NCBI GenBank assembly: GCA_905372355.1
Contig: CAJPOT010000005.1
Location: forward strand, 62,001 to 126,000
Direction: 5' to 3'
DNA from: an uncultured Selenomonas sp.
GTDB lineage: Bacteria; Bacillota; Negativicutes; Selenomonadales; Selenomonadaceae
DNA: 64,000 bases
The stretch's first letter is position 1; every line of letters starts with the position of its first letter. Below are positions 26,683 through 35,540 of this stretch, piece after piece. Under the pieces are notes generated by a model. The model saw only the letters and a list, made by a program, of their open reading frames with translations. It was not told the origin of the DNA and ran no database searches. The translations under genes were made by a program, and so were the position numbers.

Positions 26683-26683
26683 C

Positions 26684-26956
26684 ATGGATGATTTGGATCG
26701 CTATATTGCAGAGCAGATGAAAGACCCCGCTTTTCGCGAAGAACACGAACGGACACGTTTGGAATTCGCACTTACAGAACTCCTGATTACGGCACGCATG
26801 GAGCAGGATCTGACACAGAAAGAATTGGCGGAGAAATCGGGGGTTCGCCAATCGAACATCAGCCGTATTGAAAAAGGACAGGCGGTACCTTCCTTGGTGA
26901 CGCTTGATAAGATTGCAAAGGCATTGGGAAAGGAAGTCCAAGTCAGTTTTGTCTGA
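26684..26956 (+). CDS. Orphan XRE antitoxin between hsdS and hsdR
   Basis: A 90-residue HigA-like DNA-binding protein with one helix-turn-helix (LTQKELAEKSGVRQSNISRIEKG, about residues 44-66). AGGAG at 26672-26676 precedes ATG 26684. Its toxin partner survives only as a tail fragment. It therefore may now act only as a regulator, either of the downstream hsdR (its stop is 21 bp before the hsdR start) or of homologous toxin promoters in trans. Both ideas are inferences from position. Confidence 0.82.
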   Translation: MDDLDRYIAEQMKDPAFREEHERTRLEFALTELLITARMEQDLTQKELAEKSGVRQSNISRIEKGQAVPSLVTLDKIAKALGKEVQVSFV

Positions 26957-26977
26957 TGGGGCGAGGAGGTCGGTACA

Positions 26978-29900
26978 TTGTACTATAACCTGATTGCAAG
27001 CGCGGAAGAGAGCACGGTGCTCGCGCAGTATGTTCGCGAGGAGCGTGCGCCGTATGCGGCGTATCAGTCGGAGGCGGCGCTTGAGCGGGCATTGATCGGG
27101 CTGCTGGAAGAGGAAGGCTATACGTATCTTCGGATTCATGACGAGGCGGAGCTGGTCGCGAATCTTCGAGAGCAGCTTTCGGCGCTCAATGATTATGCGT
27201 TCAGCGATGCGGAGTGGGAGCGGTTCTTCAAGGTGTCGATCGCGCCTGCGGGCGACGGCATTGCAGAGAAGACGCGGCGCATTCAGACGGATTACATTCA
27301 GAATCTTCGGCGCGATAACGGAACGACGAAGAACATCAAGCTGATCGACAAGGAGAACATTTACAACAATCGTTTGCAGGTCATCAATCAATATGTGGTG
27401 GAGGGCGGTGCGGACGCTCAAGCAGAGAATGCGGCGGCTCATGCGAATCGCTACGATGTGACGATTCTCGTCAACGGCTTGCCGCTCGTGCATTTGGAGC
27501 TGAAGCGGCGCGGCGTGGAGATTCGGCAGGCGTTTAATCAGATCAATCGCTATCAGCGCGACAGCTTCTGGGCAGGTGCGGGGCTGTATGAGTATGTGCA
27601 GGTTTTCATTATTTCGAACGGGACGAATACGAAGTATTATTCCAATACGACGCGTGCGAGCCATATCCGCGAGATGGATGCGGCGGGGCGCAGGGCGAGC
27701 AAGAAGACGAGCAACAGTTTTGAGTTCACATCGTTTTGGGCGGATGCGAGCAACCGCCTCATCACGGATCTCATGGATTTTGGACGCACGTTCCTCGCGA
27801 AGCATACCCTGCTCGCCGTCTTGACGCGCTATTCGATCTTTACGACGGAAGAGGTGCTGATGCTCATGCGTCCGTACCAGATTGCGGCGACGGAGCGCAT
27901 TTTGTCGCGCATCAAGATCGCGTCGAATTACAAGACTTGGGGCAAGATCGAGGGTGGCGGCTATATCTGGCACACGACGGGGTCGGGCAAGACGCTGACT
28001 TCGTTCAAGACGGCGCAGCTTGCCGCAGGGCTGCCGGATATTGATAAGGTACTCTTCGTGGTCGACCGCAAGGATCTTGACTATCAGACGATGAAGGAGT
28101 ACGACCGCTTTGAAAAGGGCGCGGCGAACGGCAATACGTCGACGCGCGTGCTCGCGGGTCAGCTCGCGAATGATGCGGCGCGCATCGTCGTCACGACGAT
28201 TCAGAAGCTCGCCATGTTCATCAAGCAGAACAAGACGCACGCGATCTACGGCAAGCATGTCGTGCTGATTTTCGATGAGTGCCATCGCTCACAGTTCGGC
28301 GATATGCACACGGCGATTGCGAAGGCGTTTAAGAAGTATCATATCTTCGGCTTTACGGGAACGCCGATCTTCGCGCCGAATGCGTCGGGCGCGGGCAAGC
28401 CTTCGGCGCGGACGACGCCGCAGCTTTTCGGCGACAAGCTCCACACCTATACGATTGTGAACGCCATCAACGACGGCAATGTGCTGCCGTTTCGCATTGA
28501 TTACATCAACACGATGAAGAGCAAGGCGGAGATCGAGGACAAGGAAGTGCGTGCCATTGACCGTGAGAAGGCGCTTGCCGCGCCCGAGCGCATCCGTGCC
28601 GTGACGGAATATATCCTCGCGCATTTCGATCAGAAGACGATGCGCGGCAAGGCGTATTCGCTCAAGGGACAGCGCGTCTTGGGGTTTAATTCGATGTTCG
28701 CGGTCGCGTCGATTCCTGTCTGCATGAAGTATTACGAGGAGTTCAAGCGTCAGCTGGCAGCGGCGGGGCGCGACCTTGCGGTTGCGACGATTTTCAGCTA
28801 TGCGGCGAACGAGGACGATCCCGAGGACGCTTTGCCCGATGAGGATTTTGATACGGCGGGGCTTGACCGCACGAGCCGCGACTTCCTTTCGGACGCGATT
28901 GCGGACTATAATGCGCGTTTTTCTACGAATTTTTCGACGGACGGGGATTCCTTCCAGAATTATTACAAGGATCTTTCTCAGCGCATGAAGAAGCGCGAGA
29001 TCGATTTGCTCATCGTCGTCAATATGTTCCTCACGGGCTTTGACGCGACGACGCTCAACACGCTTTGGGTGGACAAGAACCTCAAGTACCATGGGCTGAT
29101 TCAGGCGTTTTCACGCACGAACCGCATTTTGAATTCGGTCAAGACGTTTGGCAATATCGTCGCTTTTCGCAATCTGGCGAAAGCGACGGATGATGCAATC
29201 TCGCTTTTCGGTGATGAGAATGCCGAGAGCGTCGTGCTGCTGCGCGGTTTTCGTGACTACTACGACGGCTATGACGATGCGAGCGGCCGTCATCACAAGG
29301 GCTATGCGGAGCTTATCCTGGAGCTGCGCGAGAAGTTCGCTGTCGGTGAGCCGATCTTGGGCGAGCAGGTGCAGAAGGATTTCGTGCGCGTCTTCGGCAG
29401 CATCTTGCGCCTCAGGAACATTCTCACGGCGTTTGATGATTTCGAGGAGAATGATCCTCTCCTGCCGCCGCGTGATTTGCAGGATTACCAGAGCATGTAC
29501 TTGGACATTCATCGCGAGATGACGGGTGCAGGAAATGCGGAGAAGGAGAACATCAACGACGATGTCGTGTTCGAGCTGGAATTGATCCGGCAGGTGGACA
29601 TCAATATCGACTACATTCTGCTGCTCGTGGAGAAGTATCATGCATCGAACGGCATGGATCAGAGCATCATCGGCGCGATCGACCGCGCCGTCGGCGCAAG
29701 TCCCGAGCTTCGGAGCAAGAAGGAGCTGATCGACGGCTTCATCAAGACGGTCAACACGAGTACGAAGGTGATGGAGGACTGGCGCACCTATGTCGATGCG
29801 GAGAAGGAGAAGGCGCTTGAGAAAATCGTGCAGGAGGAAAAGCTGAAGCCCGAGGAGACGGAGAAGTTCGTCCGAAGTGCGCTGCGCGACGGCAGGTTCA

Positions 29901-30037
29901 AGACGACAGGCACGGCGATTGATACGATCCTGCCGCCCGTTCGCCGCTTCGGCGGCGCTCGCGCCGAGAAGAAGGCGGGCGTCATCGAAAAGCTCAAGAC
30001 GTTCTTTGCGACTTTTATGGGGCTGGTGGAGGAGTGA
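26978..30037 (+). CDS. hsdR: Type I restriction endonuclease HsdR
   Basis: Motor-nuclease subunit, 1019 residues. An N-terminal PD-(D/E)XK nuclease (RYDVTILVNG and LVHLELKRRG near residues 155-180) is followed by SF2 helicase motifs: TGSGKTLTSF at about residue 333 and DECHRS at about 432, then FSRTNRIL later. It cuts DNA at a distance after translocation when HsdMS is bound to unmodified sites. Start is TTG 26978, 8 bp after AGGAGG at 26964-26969. Operon order is hsdM-hsdS-antitoxin-hsdR, closed by a strong terminator. Confidence 0.94.
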   Translation: MYYNLIASAEESTVLAQYVREERAPYAAYQSEAALERALIGLLEEEGYTYLRIHDEAELVANLREQLSALNDYAFSDAEWERFFKVSIAPAGDGIAEKTRRIQTDYIQNLRRDNGTTKNIKLIDKENIYNNRLQVINQYVVEGGADAQAENAAAHANRYDVTILVNGLPLVHLELKRRGVEIRQAFNQINRYQRDSFWAGAGLYEYVQVFIISNGTNTKYYSNTTRASHIREMDAAGRRASKKTSNSFEFTSFWADASNRLITDLMDFGRTFLAKHTLLAVLTRYSIFTTEEVLMLMRPYQIAATERILSRIKIASNYKTWGKIEGGGYIWHTTGSGKTLTSFKTAQLAAGLPDIDKVLFVVDRKDLDYQTMKEYDRFEKGAANGNTSTRVLAGQLANDAARIVVTTIQKLAMFIKQNKTHAIYGKHVVLIFDECHRSQFGDMHTAIAKAFKKYHIFGFTGTPIFAPNASGAGKPSARTTPQLFGDKLHTYTIVNAINDGNVLPFRIDYINTMKSKAEIEDKEVRAIDREKALAAPERIRAVTEYILAHFDQKTMRGKAYSLKGQRVLGFNSMFAVASIPVCMKYYEEFKRQLAAAGRDLAVATIFSYAANEDDPEDALPDEDFDTAGLDRTSRDFLSDAIADYNARFSTNFSTDGDSFQNYYKDLSQRMKKREIDLLIVVNMFLTGFDATTLNTLWVDKNLKYHGLIQAFSRTNRILNSVKTFGNIVAFRNLAKATDDAISLFGDENAESVVLLRGFRDYYDGYDDASGRHHKGYAELILELREKFAVGEPILGEQVQKDFVRVFGSILRLRNILTAFDDFEENDPLLPPRDLQDYQSMYLDIHREMTGAGNAEKENINDDVVFELELIRQVDINIDYILLLVEKYHASNGMDQSIIGAIDRAVGASPELRSKKELIDGFIKTVNTSTKVMEDWRTYVDAEKEKALEKIVQEEKLKPEETEKFVRSALRDGRFKTTGTAIDTILPPVRRFGGARAEKKAGVIEKLKTFFATFMGLVEE

Positions 30038-30050
30038 GGGAGCCGTCTGT

Positions 30051-30101
30051 AAAAAACAGGTGCGGTCTGTATTGAAACCATACAGACCGCACCTGTTTTT
30101 T
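30051..30101. terminator. Bidirectional terminator after hsdR
   Basis: A perfect 22-bp stem (30051-30072 with 30080-30101, 7-base loop) bounded by A6 and T6 serves both hsdR and the convergent gene at 30116. Confidence 0.95.
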
Positions 30102-30115
30102 ATTTTTGCACTGCA

Positions 30116-30628
30116 CTAGAACGGATCCTCCATCAGACGGACCTCGTAGATTGTGCCGTCTCCGTGGGTGTAGAAGATGAGGGTGGAGCCGGCGCCCTCA
30201 TAGCTATAGGCATAGTCGGGTTCGCCGCTGTTGCCTTCAAGTCCCTCGGGCAGCCAGCCGAAGGCGCGCTCGATGTTGGCTGTGGTGCTGCCGACGTGCA
30301 GGCCTTGCGGTGTTTCGATGCCGTTGTTGGCGGTAGTGTTGATATCCATGACGCTGTCTCTGTCCGTGCGGATGAGGATTTTGAATGAGTTGCCGTAATA
30401 GTAATAGAGAACTTTTACGTCGGAATGGTTGGGTCCGATATTCGTATACATGCTGCTTTCCAGGCGGTCGGGTGTGCCGTAGATGCTTTCCACGTAGGCG
30501 CGGGAGCTGCCGATCTTGAGGCCGCCCAGAGAGAGTGCTTCTTCGGGCAAAGCGGTTGCCGAAGAGAGGTGTGTAGGGAGCAGCAGGGCGACGAGGAGCA
30601 GGAAGCGAGCGAGTGCTTTTGCTTTCAT
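30116..30628 (-). CDS. Exported protein with two BamE/OmlA-like repeats
   Basis: A 170-residue exported protein: an N-terminal signal peptide (FLLLVALLLPTHLSSATA) then two similar segments, LGGLKIGSSRAYVESIYGTP and GLHVGSTTANIERAFGWLP, both with the G-x-S-x-x-x-(V/I)-(E)-x-x-(F/Y)-G pattern of SmpA/OmlA (BamE) proteins. No lipobox cysteine is seen, so it is probably periplasmic or surface-exposed rather than lipid-anchored. Function unknown. It is 18 bp downstream of another exported-protein gene and probably cotranscribed with it. Confidence 0.7.
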   Translation of the reverse strand: MKAKALARFLLLVALLLPTHLSSATALPEEALSLGGLKIGSSRAYVESIYGTPDRLESSMYTNIGPNHSDVKVLYYYYGNSFKILIRTDRDSVMDINTTANNGIETPQGLHVGSTTANIERAFGWLPEGLEGNSGEPDYAYSYEGAGSTLIFYTHGDGTIYEVRLMEDPF

Positions 30629-30646
30629 GAGAAAGATCTCCTTTTA

Positions 30647-31519
30647 TCAATCTATAGAATACGCGTCGGTGAAAAGCTGCGGAGCGTCCGCGCGTTCGAT
30701 CGTTAGCGTGAAGTCGCCGGAGGCGTAGGGAGCGAGGGCGTAGGGCGGGTAGAGGAAGACGAGTTCGCCGCGCGTGCCCATGTACCAAGAGAAGGTGTCG
30801 AGGCCTTTTTCTGCGGGGTGAATCCGTTCGAGTTGCTCGCGGATGTCGAAGGCGAACAGTTCTTCCTCACGTCCTGGGTATTGAGCATGGAAGGCGGCAG
30901 CAAGGGCTTGGAGCAATGCTTCGCGATTCGTGACGATGGCGGCTAGGGGTACTTCTTTTCCCGTTCTTGTATCGAAGCTCGTGCCGCCTTTGCCGTGCAT
31001 CGGGTGTATGCCGCCCGCGTAGGTGATAGCGAAGCTGCAGAAGCTGATCATGTTCTCATCGACGCGTCCCCACTTCGTGATGACGGAGTAGTCGAAGTAG
31101 GCGGTCTCTTTGAGAACGCCGTTATCACGATCCTCTTTCTTGTATTCGTAGGCGAAATCGAAACCACGCTTCGCATCTTGCGCTTCCTGCCTGTTCCAAG
31201 CGTCGAGACCGCGTGCGAGCGGGGCGCGTGCACTGCCTTTGATGCGCAGCAGGGGGTGACTGCTGTAGGTCACGCACTTACCGTTGGCGTCGTAGGCTTC
31301 GATGCGATGGTCTTCGACGAGGAGCCACGGCACGGGAGCCTCGACGGAGCGTTCTTCGTCTTTGTCGCCGGAAGTTTTTGCCGGGCGCGTGTACTCTTTG
31401 ATTGTATCCTGCTGCGCTGCCGCATGGACAACGGATGCAAGGGGCAAGTTGTCTGAGACAGGCGCAATGGGAGCGAGCAGGAGGACGGCTGCGAGGGAGA
31501 GTGCGTGGATTTTTCTCAT
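30647..31519 (-). CDS. Exported DUF3298/RsiV-like protein
   Basis: Secreted protein of 290 residues. A signal peptide (MRKIHALSLAAVLLLAPIAP) is followed by a domain with YFDYSVITKWGRVDENMISFCSFAITYAGGIHPMHG split over several strands, the GGIHP-type motif of DUF3298 proteins, related to RsiV and PdaC-type peptidoglycan-associated domains. RsiV binds lysozyme; whether this does is unknown. The ATG at 31517-31519 has AGGAGG just upstream; a longer reading to 31630 would add a basic, non-exported leader. It has no membrane-anchor or sigma-factor partner nearby. Confidence 0.72.
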   Translation of the reverse strand: MRKIHALSLAAVLLLAPIAPVSDNLPLASVVHAAAQQDTIKEYTRPAKTSGDKDEERSVEAPVPWLLVEDHRIEAYDANGKCVTYSSHPLLRIKGSARAPLARGLDAWNRQEAQDAKRGFDFAYEYKKEDRDNGVLKETAYFDYSVITKWGRVDENMISFCSFAITYAGGIHPMHGKGGTSFDTRTGKEVPLAAIVTNREALLQALAAAFHAQYPGREEELFAFDIREQLERIHPAEKGLDTFSWYMGTRGELVFLYPPYALAPYASGDFTLTIERADAPQLFTDAYSID

Positions 31520-31623
31520 GGGATGAACCTCCTTTTTGATGGATCTGCATATACTTTGCTTTTTCTCGTGTGCAATCGTGCGTGAAGTTGCAGCAAGACT
31601 TCGTTTAGGCCGCCGTTTATCGG

Positions 31624-31652
31624 TTGACAAGCCATCGGGAATATGTTAGTCT
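31624..31652 (+). promoter_or_regulatory. Promoter of the MFS transporter gene
   Basis: TTGACA at 31624-31629, 17-bp spacer, TAGTCT at 31647-31652, 22 bp before the start codon at 31675. Confidence 0.6.
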
Positions 31653-31674
31653 CCCTAAAACAAGGGGGTTGAAT

Positions 31675-32832
31675 ATGCAAAACAACGGGTTGCCTGTTGA
31701 TCGCTCGCGCAGTTTGCTGCATCGCGCCAATCAGGCTTTTTTCTTTGTCGGCGGCTTCGGCGTGGCATCTTGGGCGCCTCTCGTGCCGCTTTTGAAGGCG
31801 CGGCTCGGCGTCGCTGAGGATGTGCTTGGACTCTTGCTTCTCTGCATCGGCGTTGGCTCGCTGGTGACGATGCCTTTTGCAGGAGTATTGGCTGGGCATT
31901 TCGGCTGCCGCCGCGTGATCGCTGTCGATTCGCTCGTCTTTGCGGCGCTTCTTATGGCTCTTGCCAGGGTGGACAATATCGTTCTTGCTGTGCCGACGCT
32001 CCTTTTGTTCGGCTCTTCCATGGGAATTATCGATGTCACGATCAATATCCATGCCGTGCGCGTCGAGCAGCTTTTGAAGAGGCGCGTGATGAGCGGCATG
32101 CACGCGCTTTGGAGCGTGGGCGGCTTCATGGGGGCGGGAATTTTCGGCGTTTGGATGGCGCTCGGATTCACGCCCTTGGGCGCGACGGCGTGTTCGGCGG
32201 GCATCATCGTGCTCATGGTGCTCGCCTTCGCGCGATTTTTGCTCGCGGGCAGGAGTGCGCCTGAGGGCAGGGCACTCGCCGTGCCGCACGGCATCGTCGC
32301 TTTTGTCGCGGCGGTCGCCGGTATATCCTTCCTCGTCGAGGGCGCTGTCATGGACTGGTCGGGCGTGTTTCTCACGGAGGTGCGCACGATGGACATGTCT
32401 CTTGCGGGCACGGGCTTCGCTGTCTTTTCTGCGGCGATGCTTCTCATGCGGCTCTTGGGTGATGCGATTGTCAATCGCCTGGGTGCGCGCCGCGTCGTAT
32501 TCTTCGGTTCGGTCATCGCCATCGCGGGTTTCTTGCTCGTGATCGTTTCGTCCTCCGCGTGGCTCATCTTCCCCGGCTTCTTCGCGATCGGTTTCGGCTG
32601 CGCGAACATCGTGCCGATTTTCTTCTCATTGATGGGAAAGCAACAGGATATGACGATCAATGCGGCGGTCGCGGCGGTGTCGACGTGCGGTTACCTCGGT
32701 GTGCTCATGGGGCCTGCCGCCATCGGTTTCATCGCACACAGCACGAGTCTTTTGGCATCGTTCGCACTATTGGCCGTGCTGCTCTTCGTGCAGCTCCTCA
32801 TTGGGCTGCATGTGTTCCGCAAGGTGGCGTGA
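31675..32832 (+). CDS. MFS transporter, YbjJ-like
   Basis: Major facilitator exporter or sugar-type transporter of 385 residues with 12 predicted helices. Conserved features are the N-terminal FFFVGGFGVASWAPLVPLLKARLG and the DVTINIHAVRVEQ loop after TM4, which is characteristic of the YbjJ/FucP-like subgroup, and a GDAIVNRLGARRV loop between TM8 and TM9. Substrate not known. ATG 31675 has AAGGGGG at 31662-31668; an upstream in-frame ATG at 31624 overlaps the promoter and is rejected. Confidence 0.82.
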   Translation: MQNNGLPVDRSRSLLHRANQAFFFVGGFGVASWAPLVPLLKARLGVAEDVLGLLLLCIGVGSLVTMPFAGVLAGHFGCRRVIAVDSLVFAALLMALARVDNIVLAVPTLLLFGSSMGIIDVTINIHAVRVEQLLKRRVMSGMHALWSVGGFMGAGIFGVWMALGFTPLGATACSAGIIVLMVLAFARFLLAGRSAPEGRALAVPHGIVAFVAAVAGISFLVEGAVMDWSGVFLTEVRTMDMSLAGTGFAVFSAAMLLMRLLGDAIVNRLGARRVVFFGSVIAIAGFLLVIVSSSAWLIFPGFFAIGFGCANIVPIFFSLMGKQQDMTINAAVAAVSTCGYLGVLMGPAAIGFIAHSTSLLASFALLAVLLFVQLLIGLHVFRKVA

Positions 32833-32858
32833 GAAAAAATTCATCGGCGCGTGCCTAT

Positions 32859-32902
32859 AAAGGCGGCGTAAGGGCAGCAGCAAAAGCTCTTGCGCCGCCT
32901 TT
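32859..32902. terminator. Bidirectional terminator between MFS gene and recQ
   Basis: A 17-bp stem with two G-T wobbles (32859-32875 with 32886-32902), A3 and T4 on the sides, between two convergent genes. Confidence 0.85.
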
Positions 32903-32906
32903 TCGC

Positions 32907-34688
32907 TTAAGTGCGATGCTCTTTGATGCACGCGAGGAAAGCTTCGCCGTAGCGCTGGCACTTTCTTTCGCCGACGCCCTTGACGTGCAGGAAGTCGTCG
33001 AGCGTTTCGGGCAGCACTTGGCACATGTCGCGCAGCGTCGCGTCGGAGAAGATGACGTAGGGCGGCACGCGGTCGCGGGCGGCGAGTTCTTTTCTGAGCG
33101 CCCTTAGGTAGTCGAAGAGCGAGATGTCGACGGGCTTTTCCTTCTGCTTTCGGGGGAAGTTCTGGAATACCTGCTCCTTGCCGCGCAGCACGGCGTAGGC
33201 GGGCTCTGCGAGCTGCAGCACGGGATATTCGCTCTCCGTGAGCGAGAGATACCCCGTGGCGATGAAGCGCTGGATCGAGCGCTTGATCTCGGCGAGCGTC
33301 TGCTCCTGCATGATGCCGTAGGTCGACAGTTCGTCGAGGTGCAGCGTGCGCACGCGCTGCTCGGCGGAGCCTTTGAGCACCTGCGCTGTCAGCGTCATGC
33401 CGTAGCGTCCTCTCATGCGGTAGACGCACGAAAAGATTTTCTGCGCATCAAGCGTCACGTCGCGCCGCTCGAAGTCGCCCTTGCAGCTGCTGCAGCGCTC
33501 GCACGAGGCGGCGGGGCTTTCCTCGCCGAAGTAGCGCAGGATGAAGGCACGCAGGCATTCGGGCGTGTGGCAGTAGTCGGACATCTTCTGCAGGCAGCCG
33601 AGTTCGTGCGCCTTACGCGCGGCATCCTCGGTCGAGATGTCGATCAGGTACTTTTGCGTCATGACGTCCTGCGGCGAGAAGAGCAGGATGCATTCGCCCG
33701 GCTCGCCGTCGCGTCCCGCGCGTCCCGCCTCCTGATAGTACGACTCGATGTTTTTCGGCATGTTGTAGTGGATGACGAAGCGCACGTTCGACTTGTCGAT
33801 GCCCATGCCGAAGGCATTCGTCGCGACGATCGCCTGCACGTTGTCGTAGAGAAAGTCGTCCTGCGCCTTCGAGCGCTCTTCGTCGCTGAGTCCAGCATGG
33901 TAGGGACTGACGACGAATTTTTTTTGCTGCAGGAAGCGGCTCAGGGCGTCCGTCTCCTTGCGCGTCGCACAGTAGATGATGCCGGCTTCTTCGCGATGCG
34001 TGCGCAGGTAGTTCGTGATGAAGTCCTTGCGGTCGACGCCTGTGAGGACGCCGAAGAAGAGGTTCGGCCGGTCGAAGCCTGCGACGTGCACGGCGGGACG
34101 GTGAAGCGCGAGAAGCGAGATGATGTCGTCCTTGACGCGCGGCGTCGCCGTCGCCGTGAAGGCGCCGATCAAGGGACGCTTCGGCAGACGTTCGATGAAG
34201 GGTGCGATGGCGCGATAGCTCGGGCGGAAGTCGTGCCCCCACTGCGACAGGCAGTGCGCCTCGTCGATGGCGACGAAGGAAACGGTCTGCTCTTGCAGCA
34301 GGGATTGGAAGAAGTCGGTTTCGAGCCGCTCGGGCGCGACGTAGACGATCTTGTACGCGCCTTGTGCGATGGCGCGAAGCCTTTCGCGAGCCTCCGCCTG
34401 CCCGAGCGAGCTGTTAATGAATGTCGCAGGTGCGCCGGCCTCTGCGAGTGCGTCGACCTGATCTTTCATCAGCGAGATTAAAGGCGAGATGACGAGCGTG
34501 ATGCCCGAAAAGAGCAGGGCAGGCACTTGGAAGCAGATGGACTTTCCCGCGCCCGTGGGCATGATGGCGACGGTTTCGCGGCCTTCGAGCAGGCTCTTGA
34601 CGACCGTCTCCTGCGCAGGGCGGAAGCTCTTGTAGCCGAAGGTCTGCTGCAGGATCTGCAGCGCACGGGCGAAGTTTTGCTCGGGCAT
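32907..34688 (-). CDS. recQ: ATP-dependent DNA helicase RecQ
   Basis: 3'-5' DNA helicase for recombination and fork repair, 593 residues. Motif I is MPTGAGKSICFQ (about residue 45), motif II IDEAHCLSQWGHDFRPSYR, motif VI YYQEAGRAGRDG. A zinc-binding cysteine cluster (CLRAFILRYFGEE then CERCSSC) precedes the winged-helix RQC domain. An HRDC domain (RKELAARDRVPPYVIF to FLACIKEH) ends the protein, so it is a full-length RecQ. It is divergent from hicAB, whose promoter begins 4 bp from its start codon. Confidence 0.95.
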   Translation of the reverse strand: MPEQNFARALQILQQTFGYKSFRPAQETVVKSLLEGRETVAIMPTGAGKSICFQVPALLFSGITLVISPLISLMKDQVDALAEAGAPATFINSSLGQAEARERLRAIAQGAYKIVYVAPERLETDFFQSLLQEQTVSFVAIDEAHCLSQWGHDFRPSYRAIAPFIERLPKRPLIGAFTATATPRVKDDIISLLALHRPAVHVAGFDRPNLFFGVLTGVDRKDFITNYLRTHREEAGIIYCATRKETDALSRFLQQKKFVVSPYHAGLSDEERSKAQDDFLYDNVQAIVATNAFGMGIDKSNVRFVIHYNMPKNIESYYQEAGRAGRDGEPGECILLFSPQDVMTQKYLIDISTEDAARKAHELGCLQKMSDYCHTPECLRAFILRYFGEESPAASCERCSSCKGDFERRDVTLDAQKIFSCVYRMRGRYGMTLTAQVLKGSAEQRVRTLHLDELSTYGIMQEQTLAEIKRSIQRFIATGYLSLTESEYPVLQLAEPAYAVLRGKEQVFQNFPRKQKEKPVDISLFDYLRALRKELAARDRVPPYVIFSDATLRDMCQVLPETLDDFLHVKGVGERKCQRYGEAFLACIKEHRT

Positions 34689-34691
34689 GGA

Positions 34692-34719
34692 TGGACTTCC
34701 TTTCGTGTCATGGTATAAT
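34692..34719 (+). promoter_or_regulatory. hicAB promoter with extended -10
   Basis: TGGACT at 34692-34697 and TATAAT at 34714-34719 with a TGG immediately before it (TGnTATAAT). The hicA ribosome site follows within 8 bp, leaving almost no leader. Confidence 0.7.
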
Positions 34720-34741
34720 GTATGTCAAGGAGGCGGTACGA

Positions 34742-34969
34742 GTGCCGATGACGGCAAAACAGATGATACGGCTGCTTGAAAAGAATGGCTTTGCAGCGGT
34801 ATCATCAAACTCCGGCTCGCATCAGAAGATGAAAAATTCTGCGACAGGGAAAATGACGATTGTACCCGTCCATACAGGAACATTGGGCAAGGGCTTAGAA
34901 CATAAGATATTGAAGCAAGCAGGTTTGCTAGAAAGGCTGTGCGAATCGAAGGGAGGATATGAGCCATGA
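34742..34969 (+). CDS. hicA: HicA toxin (mRNA interferase)
   Basis: Small double-stranded-RNA-binding-fold toxin of 75 residues that cleaves mRNA. Diagnostic parts are MTAKQMIRLLEKNGF, GSHQKMKN (the His is the catalytic residue) and VPVHTGTLGKGLEHKILKQAGL. Start is taken as GTG 34742, 8 bp after AAGGAGG at 34727-34733; ATG 34748 is a close alternative. The stop overlaps the hicB start by 4 bp. Confidence 0.92.
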   Translation: MPMTAKQMIRLLEKNGFAAVSSNSGSHQKMKNSATGKMTIVPVHTGTLGKGLEHKILKQAGLLERLCESKGGYEP

Positions 34970-35280
34970 AGCATTATTATCCTGCTGTGTTTGAAACGGC
35001 GCAGGAGGGCGGCTATACGGTGACGGTGCCCGATATCGACGGTTGCTTCACGGAAGGGAAAACGCTGGAACAGGCAATGTGGATGGCGCAGGATGCGATT
35101 GGCTGCATGCTTGAGGACGTGGCAGAGGTGGATTATCCGAAGGCAAGCAAGGTGAATGACATTGATACGGCGGAATATGCGGACTGCTTTGTGACACTCG
35201 TGGAATTTGATCGACAGGTCTATGAGCAGCGCTGCAGGGATGTTGCTCTTGCGCGCGAACAGATCAAGGCGCTGGCATGA
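34966..35280 (+). CDS. hicB: HicB antitoxin
   Basis: Antitoxin of 104 residues that neutralises HicA. The N-terminal partial RNase H-like fold is clear (YYPAVFETAQEGGYTVTVPDIDGCFTEGKTLEQA, with the usual FPDLPGC-like PDIDGC). The C-terminal segment (YEQRCRDVALAREQIKALA) is short and basic and shows no clear ribbon-helix-helix or HTH, so autoregulation may be weak or use the complex. Its ATG overlaps the hicA stop. Confidence 0.9.
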   Translation: MKHYYPAVFETAQEGGYTVTVPDIDGCFTEGKTLEQAMWMAQDAIGCMLEDVAEVDYPKASKVNDIDTAEYADCFVTLVEFDRQVYEQRCRDVALAREQIKALA

Positions 35281-35308
35281 GGGTTGGCGTCATAGAATAC
35301 GATGGTAG

Positions 35309-35338
35309 AAAAGGCATCGAGAGCATGATGCCTTTTTT
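35309..35338 (+). terminator. Intrinsic terminator after hicAB
   Basis: Stem AAAAGGCATC (35309-35318) with its complement at 35327-35336, T-run to 35338. Confidence 0.85.
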
Positions 35339-35466
35339 GTGTACATCGATTCGTTCATCTCGTAACGAATCCTGAAAAGATTGCGATACACGAGAAGTGT
35401 CGTGCTTTTACAGTTACACCTTTCGCGGGAAATCGTTAAATCCCTTTAAAGCTCAGCGATTTCTTA

Positions 35467-35495
35467 TTGTTACGCGGGGGGACGGGCAGTATAAT
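35467..35495 (+). promoter_or_regulatory. Promoter of the TolC-MacAB-type operon
   Basis: TTGTTA at 35467-35472, a G-rich 17-bp spacer, consensus TATAAT at 35490-35495, 45 bp before the tolC start. Confidence 0.6.
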
Positions 35496-35540
35496 AAATA
35501 ACATAAAGTGGAAGTATACCCCTCGGGGAGGAGAGAGACG

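Noticed and set aside
26597..28285. 562-codon antisense frame over hsdR
   Set aside because: Arg/Leu-rich mirror of a GC-rich gene; the sense frame is a full HsdR.
35339..35466. Gene or RNA between hicAB terminator and the tolC promoter
   Set aside because: No reading frame with a ribosome site and no strong structure was seen; treated as an ordinary spacer.
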